This document shows positions 53,026 to 62,270 of a stretch of 64,000 bases of DNA, piece after piece. Origin of the DNA: Thalassocella blandensis (lineage in GTDB: Bacteria > Pseudomonadota > Gammaproteobacteria > Pseudomonadales > Cellvibrionaceae); contig CABFPG010000002.1 of assembly GCA_902141825.1 (NCBI GenBank), positions 1 through 64,000 on the forward strand, in the 5' to 3' direction. The notes beneath the pieces were generated by a model. The model did not search any database and was not told where the DNA came from. It was given only the letters and a program-made list of their open reading frames with translations. Each line of letters opens with the position of its first letter. Position 1 is the first letter of the stretch. The position numbers and the translations under genes were made by a program.

Positions 53026-55836
53026 ATGGAACGCCTTTATACACCCGAGGACTGGGCGGCGATACAACTCTTGTTCGACCAGGTGGTAGAATTACCAGTT
53101 AAAGAACAAGATGCTGCGCTGGCTCGTTTATGTGAAAAGGGCAGTGTTAGATTTATACAAGTCAAAAATCTTCTAAAAAGCGAAATCGATGCGCCTGAAT
53201 TTTTAGAGCAGGGGGCATTGTCCTTCGCATCTTCTTTTACCTCTACACGCAACAGTAAAGTACAAGCAAAAAGCCAACTCGAGAAAGATGTAGTAATAAG
53301 TGCAAATGATATCCACTATACAATTCTGAAGGAATTAGGGGCTGGAGGGATGGGAGTGGTTTATCTGGCAGAACAAAAGCACCCGGCATTCTCTCGTCAG
53401 GTAGCATTAAAAGTACTTAAAAATTTCGATGCCCCAATAGAATTCAAAGACAGATTCAACAATGAACAGAAAATACTAGCATCATTAAATCACCCTAATA
53501 TTGCACAGATATATGACAGCGGCAGCCAAGCGGCTAGCAACAGCAACAAAGATAACAATAAGGAAAACGGTCAGGTATTTTTCGCCATGGAATATATCAA
53601 AGGCCAGCGAATCGATGTGTTTTGCGATGAACGGCATTTTGATATTAGGCAGCGCTTACAGCTTATCGAACAAATTTGCAGTGCTTTATCGTTTGCGCAT
53701 CAAAATCTCATTGTCCACCGAGACATCAAGCCATCGAACCTTCTTGTGAATACAGAACATCAGGTCAAACTGGTTGACTTTGGTATCGCTAAAAACCTGG
53801 CATGGGATGATAAGACTATCGCGGGAGAACAATTACTGACCCCACAACATGCTGCACCAGAACAGCTGAATCATGCCCGCATTACTCCAGCTACAGATAT
53901 TTATCAGTTGGGGCTTGTTATCTATAAACTGCTTTGTGGTCGAGATCCCTTTGACACAGAAACCATTTCATTCGCGGCGCTTATCAACTTCATTACACAA
54001 CAAGAACCCACTCCGCCGAGTTTGCGCCTGCAAAAGCACACTAAAACGGCCTGCGAACAAGCAAAGATCATAGCAGCAAATCGAAACACCACCACCAATA
54101 GCTTGATCAATACGCTGAAACCGGAACTTGATGCTATCGTCATGCGTTGTTTAGCAACCAAGCCAAAAGATCGGTATGCTTCCGTCGAAAGTTTAGCACG
54201 GGATATTCGCGCCTACATGAACGGTGAACCTATTGCTGTTATGCAAAACGAGCGCTTATATCTAATGAAAAAGCAAGTCCGACGTCATTGGCGGCCTTTA
54301 ATGGTGGGCATTATCACTCTGGCGCTAGGAACGTACTGGGGTATCAATGAGCGGCAGCATTCAAAATCTTTAGCAGCCTCACTGGAAAGGCAGCGTATTT
54401 CAGAATCCAATGCCTTAACAACTCGAAGTTATCTTATAGATATTTTTAAAGCTGCAGATCCAAACGTTTCTGGACTCTCGACCATAACAGCACAAAATCT
54501 ACTTGAGAGTGGAAAAGAAAAGCTCGACCAGGCCAGCAACTTAACCCCTACATCAATCGCACATTTAAAAGGCGCAATTGGTGAGATATACCTCAGCCAA
54601 GGACTTATCACCGACAGCAAAAAAGTGCTTGAAGAGGCGTTGGAACTCGCTATAAAACATAAGCTGGACTATACGCCAAGCTTACAAACACAGCTGGCAA
54701 TCGCCGAAAGCTACCAAGGCAATATAGATAAGGCCATAGCCTTGTTGAATGACAGTCTTACAGATTTCAGCAGACTACCGTCACTCTCTATTGATGAAAA
54801 AATTCGACAAGCAGAAGCACTGGCAACGTTAGGGCATTTGCATTTTATAAAAGGTGAATTCATATCTGCAGAGAATTTCCTTAAACAGGGCCTCTCTATC
54901 TTTGAACAACTCAAGTCTGAAAGCATGCAGAACAATCCATCTATAGTCCGTGAATTTTACGAAGAGTGGGCGACCGCAATCAATAATCTAGGTTTACTTA
55001 ATCATGCGAGGGGAGAATATATAGAAGCGGAATCGAGATTGACAGCAGCCATCGATATGCAAAAGCAAATCCTTGGAGAAAAACACTCCTACTACAGCAT
55101 ACACTTGAACAACCTCGCAACGCTGCTCACCGACATGGAGCGATATTCTGAGTCTTACATATATGCCACACGCGCAAAAGAAATTCAGATAGAACTGTTG
55201 GGCGATAAACATCCGTATTTAAGACAAAGCTATCGCATCCTGGGTGTTACAGATTTCTATCGCGGGTACTACCCGCAAGCAATTTCCTGGCTGGAGCTAT
55301 CATTATTTAATATTGAAGGGCAAGACATAAGCCCACATCGCGAAGCACAGTCCCGCATGTGGCTAGGAGTAAGCTATCAAGCCATAGGCAATTACAGCGC
55401 AGCTGCATCGGAATTTGAAAATTCAATAGAGCAATATAAAAAAATTACCAATAATGGTGAAATTCTAGGAAGAGTAATGGGGCTGCAAGGAGAGCTGGCC
55501 ATGGAAGAGGGAAAATATGAAAAAGCGGAAACAGTATTGTTGTCTGCCGTTGAAAATATGGAAGCCACAAGCTTACGCTCTAGCTATGCCCACGTCGCTC
55601 TAGCGACACTATATGCCTTACAAAATAATGCCGCTGAAGCAAAGCATCAGCTTAAAATTGCACAAAAGTTAAGAAAAGGGCGCTTTCCTGCAAACCACAG
55701 CCTGGCGTTAGAGCTTGAGTATTTACAAGCAGTTTTAGCTCAAGATAAAGGCAGAAAAGAGAGCATTGCAACCCAATTAAGGGAATCGCAACGTAAACCA
55801 ACAGGCGCTCGAAAAATCATGCTTGAGCGCCTGTAA
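53026..55836 (+). CDS. Membrane Ser/Thr protein kinase with C-terminal TPR repeats
   Basis: The 936-aa kinase. Residues 1-95 are an N-terminal adaptor. The kinase domain is about 98-410 with Gly-loop 105-110 (GAGGMG), Lys129, HRD Asp233 (VHRDIKPSNLL) and DFG Asp251. A transmembrane helix is at about 426-445 (PLMVGIITLALGTYW). The outer part (about 470-936) holds about eight TPR motifs (AIGEIYLSQGLITDSKKVLE, LATLGHLHFIKGEFISAENF). The gene follows the ECF sigma by 3 bp. By analogy with PknT it may phosphorylate the sigma in response to an envelope signal sensed through the TPR domain. Confidence 0.94.
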   Translation: MERLYTPEDWAAIQLLFDQVVELPVKEQDAALARLCEKGSVRFIQVKNLLKSEIDAPEFLEQGALSFASSFTSTRNSKVQAKSQLEKDVVISANDIHYTILKELGAGGMGVVYLAEQKHPAFSRQVALKVLKNFDAPIEFKDRFNNEQKILASLNHPNIAQIYDSGSQAASNSNKDNNKENGQVFFAMEYIKGQRIDVFCDERHFDIRQRLQLIEQICSALSFAHQNLIVHRDIKPSNLLVNTEHQVKLVDFGIAKNLAWDDKTIAGEQLLTPQHAAPEQLNHARITPATDIYQLGLVIYKLLCGRDPFDTETISFAALINFITQQEPTPPSLRLQKHTKTACEQAKIIAANRNTTTNSLINTLKPELDAIVMRCLATKPKDRYASVESLARDIRAYMNGEPIAVMQNERLYLMKKQVRRHWRPLMVGIITLALGTYWGINERQHSKSLAASLERQRISESNALTTRSYLIDIFKAADPNVSGLSTITAQNLLESGKEKLDQASNLTPTSIAHLKGAIGEIYLSQGLITDSKKVLEEALELAIKHKLDYTPSLQTQLAIAESYQGNIDKAIALLNDSLTDFSRLPSLSIDEKIRQAEALATLGHLHFIKGEFISAENFLKQGLSIFEQLKSESMQNNPSIVREFYEEWATAINNLGLLNHARGEYIEAESRLTAAIDMQKQILGEKHSYYSIHLNNLATLLTDMERYSESYIYATRAKEIQIELLGDKHPYLRQSYRILGVTDFYRGYYPQAISWLELSLFNIEGQDISPHREAQSRMWLGVSYQAIGNYSAAASEFENSIEQYKKITNNGEILGRVMGLQGELAMEEGKYEKAETVLLSAVENMEATSLRSSYAHVALATLYALQNNAAEAKHQLKIAQKLRKGRFPANHSLALELEYLQAVLAQDKGRKESIATQLRESQRKPTGARKIMLERL
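55801..55834. other. 10-bp inverted repeat overlapping the kinase stop codon
   Basis: ACAGGCGCTC (55801-55810) pairs with GAGCGCCTGT (55825-55834), the last bases of the coding region. The next gene ends 18 bp away on the other strand. No T-tract on either side; it may limit read-through between convergent genes. Confidence 0.6.
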
Positions 55837-55851
55837 ATATTAGATCAAAAT

Positions 55852-56667
55852 TCAATTTGCAGTAAAAACAATTCTCTTTCCTTCACACATTTGACTCACA
55901 CCTTTACCTGGAGGTGCACACATCACTGTGGGTCGTAATTTGAAGCCACCATCAACAGGAAACATAAGAGGCTGCACAGCCGTTTCAGAAGAAATAGCGC
56001 GTAAACCATTGCCAATATCCACTGAACACGCCTCCCATGGTTGTTCAATAATTTTTAAACCAGCAATTGCCAGCGGTTCGTCACAGGGAACGACGCCGGT
56101 ACTAGGCCAGCAAAAACCACCATTTTGGACAGATGACCAATACTTAGGGCAACGCGATAGTGCAGGCTTCACACCATAATCATTGATACCTGTATTTAAA
56201 ACGATTTCAAGTGCCATACAGAAAAACTCCCCCGCAGATTTCATCATTCCTTGCGGACATTCGAGCCATTGATCATTAGGAATGCTTGGCGAAGGACGAT
56301 CGAGTTTTGCAGTACCTTCTTCCACAACCAACGCTAGCTTGCTATTAACACACACACTTGAATCGAAATACGACCCGAAACCCTCTGGACAACTACTGCC
56401 TGGTCGGGAGTAAATAACATAAGTACGGTTCTCGATCGACAGCATCGTGTTTTGAAAAATGCAGAAATCCGTTCCCGCTACTAGCGTGTATTCCGCATCA
56501 CAATATCCATCAATAAGCTTAGTGGCACCTTTCCAACCAAGCGCGTTCTCTACACACACATCGGGCAATGTTTCAGATGTACCCAAAGGACAATTCACTG
56601 CATTAGCTCCCATAGAATACAGTGCTGACCAAGCGAAACACCCAAAAATGATTATTGACCACTTCAT
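55852..56667 (-). CDS. Secreted cysteine-rich protein, unknown function
   Basis: The 271-aa protein has a signal peptide (IIIFGCFAWSALYSMGANA) and about 17 Cys in the mature part, mostly in C-x-P or CP-like contexts (NCPLGTSETLPDVCVENALG, SCPEGFGSYFDSSVCVNSKL, MCAPPGKGVSQMCEGKRIVF). Cys spacing suggests several small disulphide-rich modules. It is convergent with the sigma/kinase operon, with only 15 bp between the two stops. Family not recognised. Confidence 0.7.
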   Translation of the reverse strand: MKWSIIIFGCFAWSALYSMGANAVNCPLGTSETLPDVCVENALGWKGATKLIDGYCDAEYTLVAGTDFCIFQNTMLSIENRTYVIYSRPGSSCPEGFGSYFDSSVCVNSKLALVVEEGTAKLDRPSPSIPNDQWLECPQGMMKSAGEFFCMALEIVLNTGINDYGVKPALSRCPKYWSSVQNGGFCWPSTGVVPCDEPLAIAGLKIIEQPWEACSVDIGNGLRAISSETAVQPLMFPVDGGFKLRPTVMCAPPGKGVSQMCEGKRIVFTAN

Positions 56668-57245
56668 ACGATACGTCCTCTTATCTAAAGATCTGTGAAT
56701 TCATCTTCTTACACAGAAATTACCGTTAAAACCGGACAGGGGCAGTGAAAAATTTCCCACCCTAACGCCTTGTGGTGCCGCTAAGAGGAGCTATGTGCCA
56801 CATCATCAAGCAATACAGTCAAAATGCATGCTATGAAGAAAACGTGGGAAGAACTACGGTGGTAGAGATGATTGGCTCTACGCCAACACACATTCTTTGA
56901 GCAGCTAATCCATCCACCGAAACACATTTACAGATAGAGCCATATCTTGAAAGCAGTAAGAAAACAGCAATTTTTTACTCGGTTTACCGCTTAAACTATG
57001 CTAAGTTATTCGTACTTTGACTCCTTGAAAAATTTAAAAATTCTTTAGATTTAACGCCATGATTCAATGTGACAGGGAGATAGTCCGGACGCTTAAAAGT
57101 GCAAAATCGCGCAAGCGCAATTTCCTCTAAACAAGGAATGTTCTTTTCGCATTTTATTTCTTGTTTTTCAATAAGTTGATTTGACTATCTAGAGAATTGG
57201 TAAGGTGCATATCGCGCGTGCCATATATAAAAATGTTAAGCAAAT
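56668..57245. other. Intergenic region before the accessory gene series
   Basis: About 580 bp. The last bases contain GTTAAGC (57235-57241), 4 bp before the next start; this fits an integron attC core (GTTRRRY). No other feature recognised. Confidence 0.4.
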
Positions 57246-57683
57246 ATGAAATCACTACTCGACAACGGACATAGCTGGGTTCTAGATCGGATCGAATATT
57301 CTGATGTGCTAAACATATATCTTCAGGAATTGAAGTGCGGGCCTATACAAGATGCAGATATTGGCGGTTCAACAATCAGAAATGTATACCCTCTTCGAGC
57401 GGATGAAAGCAGTCTAGTAACAAGAGTGTCATTCTCAGATCTTCTAGCATGGCAGTGTCTAAATGAATCCGCTACAACGAACTTTCCGGGAGACGTGCGC
57501 GAAAGCTCTGGCTTTTTGGCTGTTCTTTCTAGTTCAGTTTACTTGAGCTATGTACTTTCGAACCATGGATGGTATGTTGAAGTGCAAGAGCGGTCTGTTC
57601 GGCACTACAGAGTCTGGAGCGAGAATGATATATTAGACGTAGTAGCTTTCGACTCTCCAGTCATAGAGGTCGTAAATGCTTAA
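57246..57683 (+). CDS. Hypothetical protein, cassette-like
   Basis: A 145-aa cytoplasmic protein, ATG 5 bp after GTTAAGC. It is mostly alpha/beta, no membrane helix, no motif I know (LLDNGHSWVLDRIEYSDVLN, LRADESSLVTRVSFSDLLAW). It could be an immunity-type protein. The stop codon overlaps GCTTAAC (57678-57684), the reverse complement of the core ahead of the gene; this is the expected layout of an integron gene cassette. Confidence 0.6.
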   Translation: MKSLLDNGHSWVLDRIEYSDVLNIYLQELKCGPIQDADIGGSTIRNVYPLRADESSLVTRVSFSDLLAWQCLNESATTNFPGDVRESSGFLAVLSSSVYLSYVLSNHGWYVEVQERSVRHYRVWSENDILDVVAFDSPVIEVVNA

Positions 57684-57822
57684 CAAATGGGTCAACCTGA
57701 TCCTGCATGCTACGCTTCGTTTTGGGATGGTTTCGCCACTACCCCCCGAAACTCCACTACGTATAAATGCCCCCATTAAGCGGCGCTAGGGAGTAAGAGT
57801 ACCCGAATACTCAGATATATAT

Positions 57823-58161
57823 GTGATAAGTAAAAAGAGAGACAAAGAAACTCTCTTTAAATTTCTTGAAAGATTCATACCTATTAGAGAAGAAAGCAGT
57901 GATGAATATCTTATTCCACAATATTCGGAGCACCCAAAACACGTGTTTACTGAAGCCGATAAGGTGATTGACTGGTGCGTTGCCAATGCCCATGCAGAGT
58001 ATTGTATTTATTGGCGGAATGCTTCAGGTGGCAAGCCTGAACATGCAAATGTGTTCTACTTGAAAGATGGATACGTTATATATGGGCTAGCAACAGATGC
58101 TTCTTATGCGGAATACGGTCAAGAACTTTTACAAAAAGTTCTTGAATTTCTTGGGGCCTAG
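57823..58161 (+). CDS. Hypothetical protein, cassette-like
   Basis: A 112-aa frame with GTG start; no clear ribosome site. The product (KFLERFIPIREESSDEYLIP, HVFTEADKVIDWCVANAHAE, then YVIYGLATDASYAEYGQELL) looks like a small alpha/beta cytoplasmic protein of the type often seen in cassette arrays or as immunity proteins. It begins 41 bp after ATTAAGC (57775-57781). Overlapping reverse frames are shadows. Confidence 0.5.
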   Translation: MISKKRDKETLFKFLERFIPIREESSDEYLIPQYSEHPKHVFTEADKVIDWCVANAHAEYCIYWRNASGGKPEHANVFYLKDGYVIYGLATDASYAEYGQELLQKVLEFLGA

Positions 58162-58411
58162 CGTGGTTATATTGGCCATGAAGCTGAGCCGAATTGTGAG
58201 AACTATAAAGATTTTATATGTCAATGTGAAATATGGAATCCCTGAGTTAACAATTGAAGAGCAATGATTCTTAGAGGGCACTAAAATATTAATATGAACA
58301 AATTGAAATCTTTCTTGACGATAGATATTTCTTTGAATATTGCTGGCTGCATAATCGCAAATAGCTCTCATATCTTTGGCCTCAGAAAAGGCGACTCTCC
58401 AGAACAGAAAG

Positions 58412-59020
58412 ATGAATAAGGATAGATGGGGAGCGCTGATGAGCGCGCTGGAATTTAAAGCTTCATCTGACTGTTATGATGCTCTCTTTGCTGCTTATTC
58501 AGAAAAACACCGCTTTTACCACACAGCCAAACATATAGAGGCTATGCTAAAGCACTTCGATGCCGTCAAAGATCTAGCAGAGAGACCAGCCGAGCTAGAG
58601 CTTGCAATCTGGTTTCATGATGCTATATACAAGCCTTTTTCAAAGAGTAACGAGTATGATAGCGCAACGTGGGCTAAAGAGTTTTCCCTTTCAAATAATT
58701 ATGATTTGGACGGTGCGGAGCGAGTACATAGACTAATTATGGCTACGCTGCACAACGGGGGAGTTGACAATAAAGATCAAAAGCTAATTGTAGATATTGA
58801 TCTAACTATTCTCGGAGCATCTCCCGAGATATATGAAGAATTCGAACAGAATGTGCGTAAAGAATACAGGTTTGTACCTGCGTTCGTTTATCGGAAGAAA
58901 AGAAAGGAATTGCTAGAGTCATTCCTAAATAGTGCTAGCATCTACAATTTGGAATATTTCAAGAACAAGTATGAGAACACTGCTAGGGATAACATTAGTA
59001 GAGCAATTCAGTTGCTTTAA
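58412..59020 (+). CDS. HD-superfamily metal-dependent phosphohydrolase (COG4339-type)
   Basis: The 202-aa protein starts at ATG 58412 (MNKDRWGALMSALEF), the usual family start; a TTG at 58376 is less likely. The HD motifs are HFYHTAKHIEAML-like (FYHTAKHIEAM), IWFHDAIY (His-Asp) and a late Asp in VDIDLTILG. The arrangement matches the family of predicted HD phosphohydrolases of about 200 aa. Substrate unknown, probably a nucleotide or phosphate ester. After its stop lies an attC-like sequence and then the decayed IS3 copy. Confidence 0.88.
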   Translation: MNKDRWGALMSALEFKASSDCYDALFAAYSEKHRFYHTAKHIEAMLKHFDAVKDLAERPAELELAIWFHDAIYKPFSKSNEYDSATWAKEFSLSNNYDLDGAERVHRLIMATLHNGGVDNKDQKLIVDIDLTILGASPEIYEEFEQNVRKEYRFVPAFVYRKKRKELLESFLNSASIYNLEYFKNKYENTARDNISRAIQLL

Positions 59021-59024
59021 ATCG

Positions 59025-59048
59025 TATAACATGCCGCTCAAGCAGACC
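59025..59048. other. attC-like half site interrupted by IS end
   Basis: TATAACATGCCGCTCAAGC just after the HD-hydrolase stop looks like the left half of a Vibrio-type integron attC site (R'' TATAAC, L'' GCTCAAG). The right half does not follow; the IS3-type end begins at 59049. Confidence 0.4.
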
Positions 59049-59470
59049 TGAATCTTCCCCCGTTTTAGTGGACACCCTCTGATAACCTCAGAAGGCGAAA
59101 AAGACAAAGAGATACACAACCAAGAAATAGCTGAAAATATACAAAAGAGTTTAGAATAAAATCTGTTAAGCTTACCCACTGTTATGGGGTGAAAGTTAAA
59201 GAGGTTGCCAGATCTCTAAATATTAACCCATTCATGTTATCACGCTGACACAAAAAGTATTATGATGGCGCCTGGCGGGATAATGAAAAGAAGTGATTGG
59301 CTGACAAAAAAGCAACCCAAGTGTATCCGGTCATGAACTAAATAAAAATGCACGACTAAAAAAGACAACGAAAAGCTCAGAATTGAGAATGTACTGCTAA
59401 AAAAGTGGCAACGGTATCTGGCGGAACAACATCAGGACGATTTGCATCCCCCTTATCGGAGGAGGATCAT
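59049..59470 (+). pseudogene. Decayed second copy of the IS3-family element (orfA remnant)
   Basis: The terminal repeat at 59049-59076 and the orfA-like region (about 59090-59450) match the intact copy at 103-526 in reverse orientation over almost the whole length, including the slippery A AAA AAG site. The gene has stop codons and indels, for example after KEF (gaataaaa) and at HAD-like tgacac. The match ends abruptly at about 59452 (aacatcaggacgatttg), where orfB would start, so the rest has been deleted. Confidence 0.9.
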
Positions 59471-59553
59471 ATTTTATGCCACTTTCCCTTTTACGGTGGC
59501 CTCGCCACTTAACAGCAAAACTCCACCAGAATTAAAATGCTCACTTTAATGAT

Positions 59554-59560
59554 GTTAGGC
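59554..59560 (+). other. attC-core-like GTTAGGC before the GT51 gene
   Basis: GTTAGGC is the canonical integron core (GTTRRRY). It lies 18 bp before the GT51 start, the usual distance between a cassette core and the first codon. The matching R'' is not convincing (ACTTAAC at about 59507-59513). Confidence 0.35.
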
Positions 59561-59577
59561 AATAAAGGGAATCGTCA

Positions 59578-60276
59578 ATGTTTTTAAAATTGTCCATAAG
59601 AACAAGCCTAATCATTTCGTTCGTTATTCTCGGCTATTTGGCTGTTGTGTATATATGGGCTTTATTATCAGTAGAGAATTTAATGCAGGAAGCGCAACCT
59701 TTAAGTACAGACTCTATACTTAGTTCGTCTCAAACAGATATATTGCTAAAAATTGAGGACCCAACCTTTTATAAGCACATAGGCATAGACGTGTCTGAGG
59801 GGCAGGGATTAACTACTATCACTTCATCTCTTGCGCGGGATATATTTATACTTGGTAAAAAACTAAGGGGTATTAAAGGCGGGTTTCAGTCATTTTACAT
59901 AAAAGTATTTAGCTGTTGCAAAAAAATTGACTTAGGAAGAGATATGATGGCTTTGGCTCTTAACCAAAGTTTAACTAAGGAGCAGCAACTCACTTTATAT
60001 ATATCAAGCTCTTATATGGGCGGGCATAATGGCAAGCAAATAATAGGCTTACCTGCTGCAGCTTATGAATATTTTAATAAACCAATAAGTGACCTTACAG
60101 ATCATGAATTTATTACTTTGATTGCAATGTTAAAAGCACCAAACTATTTCCACCCGTACAAAAATGCTAATAATCTTAATACCCGAGTTGATAGAATCAA
60201 AATGATTATTGCTGGCACATGCAAGCCAGATGGTTGGCTTGATACAAAATATGAACATTGTACGAAAAGTGCTTAA
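59578..60276 (+). CDS. Short GT51-type peptidoglycan glycosyltransferase-like protein
   Basis: The 232-aa membrane protein has an N-terminal helix (IISFVILGYLAVVYIWALL) and a GT51 domain with the catalytic-like Glu60 (KIEDPTFYKHIGID), a degenerate GGSTITQQ block (QGLTTITSSLARDIF) and later family phrases (LTLYISSSYMGGHNGKQIIG, AAAYEYFNKPISDLTDHEF, IAMLKAPNYFHPY). The size matches monofunctional MtgA, but the second conserved Glu region and the Gly-Gly-Ser have changed. It may be a decoy or specialised transglycosylase. Confidence 0.75.
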   Translation: MFLKLSIRTSLIISFVILGYLAVVYIWALLSVENLMQEAQPLSTDSILSSSQTDILLKIEDPTFYKHIGIDVSEGQGLTTITSSLARDIFILGKKLRGIKGGFQSFYIKVFSCCKKIDLGRDMMALALNQSLTKEQQLTLYISSSYMGGHNGKQIIGLPAAAYEYFNKPISDLTDHEFITLIAMLKAPNYFHPYKNANNLNTRVDRIKMIIAGTCKPDGWLDTKYEHCTKSA

Positions 60277-60397
60277 AAAAGCTATTGCGATCATACCCAT
60301 TGATTTGTTCAACTTTATATGGGCTGCGCCTTTTGCACACAAAATATATCGACGCAACTGGCGCTAGTTATAGTAACGTTAAATTGGATTAAATATA

Positions 60398-60934
60398 GTG
60401 GATATTATTATAAGAGTTGCCAGAAGAGATGACATGGAAAGGATCGTGGAGATTTATGACCACCCAAAAGTTGTCCCGGAAAGCTCCCAGCATCCTTTTT
60501 TAGGTTTTGAGAAAATATCAGAAATATTTGAAAACTGTAAATCTAACTCTATCGTTCTTGTTGCGGAAGCTAAAAATGTAATTGGAGGTTATTTAAAAAT
60601 TGACCTGAACAATAAACCAAGGTCAAAGCATGTGGCTTCATTAGGAATGGCGGTTCATCCAGACTTACAAGGTCAAGGAATTGGTGGCGCTTTAATTAGA
60701 TCTGCTATAGATCAGGCTGAAAATTGGCTAAATATTATTAGAATGGAATTAGAAGTATACTCCGACAATAAGAAAGCAATAGGACTCTATAAAAAGGTTG
60801 GCTTTGAAATAGAGGGCGAAATGAAATATGCGTCTTTTAAAAACGGCGAGTACGTTAATATAGTACGTATGGCCAGAATATCTAAAGGATTTAACAAGCT
60901 GCTTCATCCGAACGCCAATGTGTCGACTGAGTAA
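60398..60934 (+). CDS. GNAT-family N-acetyltransferase
   Basis: The 178-aa acetyl-CoA-dependent acetyltransferase, GTG start. The acetyl-CoA loop is HPDLQGQGIGGALIRSAID (Q-x-x-G-x-G/A), followed by YSDNKKAIGLYKKVGFEIEG. The substrate is not predictable. This is a typical small gene of cassette arrays and other mobile regions. Confidence 0.9.
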   Translation: MDIIIRVARRDDMERIVEIYDHPKVVPESSQHPFLGFEKISEIFENCKSNSIVLVAEAKNVIGGYLKIDLNNKPRSKHVASLGMAVHPDLQGQGIGGALIRSAIDQAENWLNIIRMELEVYSDNKKAIGLYKKVGFEIEGEMKYASFKNGEYVNIVRMARISKGFNKLLHPNANVSTE

Positions 60935-61393
60935 GGCGCTATGAAACTGTCGAATTACCAGTTTAGTATTTTCGCTTAACGCTCGATCGCACGAATGATA
61001 TGGGTTGGCAACATAGTATTTGATACCCGTCGAATTTTTATCTTTTTGCAGCTGAGAAAATCCGTTCCATAATCTGCGGTGATGGTGATTAATTTTCGAA
61101 ATTCTCGTTTATTAAATTTTAGGAGTTTTTTACGCTTACTTTGGATCTTCCTTCAGTTTACCAATTGTTGGTACTCGCTTTTTCGAGCTACCATATCAAC
61201 TTGTGAAAACTGTTGCAGTTTATATATAGCTAAGGTATACCTTTCACCCGTGACGAGTCGGTGATATCTCATTTGGTATATCTTGTTGATGGTAGGGTAT
61301 AGCTGGTTGCACTGACTATACGAAGTCGCAGAATATAAAGTTTAGAAAACGGTAAAGCTTTAGCGCTTAATCTAAGCCTATCAGGAGACAGGA
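60935..61393. other. Intergenic region
   Basis: About 460 bp, AT-rich. A frame at 61079-61264 has a basic, Leu/Phe-rich product without a ribosome site and is rejected. No attC core was found. Confidence 0.35.
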
Positions 61394-61846
61394 ATGAGAT
61401 TTTATAAATATTTAGTGTTTTTTGTTGTCGTTTTTTTGTCCTCCAATAGTGTAAATGCAGATCCAACTGATTTGAAAAGTCAAATTCTTGAGATGGATAG
61501 AAAATTGTTTGATGCATTTAACACTAGAGATCTGGAGGCAACAAAATCTATATTTGATTTAAGCCTCGAGTTTTATCACGATTCTTCAGGTGTATCTAAT
61601 TATGAACAGGCCATTGAAAATACACGTCGATTATTTTCAAGTGGTGGCGACCTTAGGCGAGAATTACTTATTGACTCTGTAGAAATCTATCCAATCAAAG
61701 ACTTTGGAGCAATTCAGTCAGGGAAACACAAATTTTGCCACACAGAAAATAAAAAGTTAGATTGTGGAGTATTTAAATTTTTACACATATGGAAAAACAC
61801 AGAAAATGGTTGGAAACTGGTACGTGTTATTAGTTATGCGCACTGA
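61394..61846 (+). CDS. Exported NTF2/DUF4440-like protein
   Basis: The 150-aa protein has a signal peptide (MRFYKYLVFFVVVFLSSNSVNA). The mature part is a DUF4440/SnoaL-like single domain: LFDAFNTRDLEATKSIFDLS, LEFYHDSSG, and the tail FLHIWKNTENGWKLVRVISY, the usual ending. Ribosome site: AGGAGA 6 bp before the ATG. It is related in fold to the lipoprotein at 18961. Ligand unknown. Confidence 0.85.
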   Translation: MRFYKYLVFFVVVFLSSNSVNADPTDLKSQILEMDRKLFDAFNTRDLEATKSIFDLSLEFYHDSSGVSNYEQAIENTRRLFSSGGDLRRELLIDSVEIYPIKDFGAIQSGKHKFCHTENKKLDCGVFKFLHIWKNTENGWKLVRVISYAH

Positions 61847-62006
61847 TACAGATTTTACAATTCTGCGTTACTTATCGGCATTGCTTCTTGGCTTCATTTT
61901 TTCCCATTTATATAAATAATATGATGCCACTAGTTAAGGATCGATGTAGGAATACACTTGAATCTCGCTGGTACAATTAGCTTAAAGTTAAAAAAAATAG
62001 AGGGCA

Positions 62007-62270
62007 ATGGTTTTGGGGGAGTTGCTAGCAGCATTGGCGGGTGTTCTTGGCGTATATTTACTTTATTTCGTTGGAAGGTTTGCTATTTTCTTTTGCACCG
62101 TAGGTTTGTATAAAGCAGAGCCTCTAGAGCCAATATCGGGGAAAAAAATTGAAGGTGTACCCCCTCAAAAAACCATATCAAAAAAAGCTACAATGATCAT
62201 TGGCTTCGTGGTTCTTGTTCTTTTAATTATTCTTATAGCATTATATTTTTCTCCAGAAAATGCGTTTTAA
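62007..62270 (+). CDS. Small two-helix membrane protein
   Basis: An 87-aa frame with two transmembrane helices (VLGELLAALAGVLGVYLLYF and IIGFVVLVLLIILIALYFSP) joined by a short soluble loop (YKAEPLEPISGKKIEGVPPQ). The upstream AGAGGG is a plausible ribosome site. Family not recognised; similar small proteins occur in mobile regions. Confidence 0.65.
   Translation: MVLGELLAALAGVLGVYLLYFVGRFAIFFCTVGLYKAEPLEPISGKKIEGVPPQKTISKKATMIIGFVVLVLLIILIALYFSPENAF

Noticed and set aside
55801-55834. Hairpin considered as an intrinsic terminator
   Set aside because: It lies inside the last codons and has no T-tract on either strand.
61079-61264. 61-aa frame in the accessory region
   Set aside because: No ribosome site; basic, Phe-rich chance translation of AT-rich DNA.
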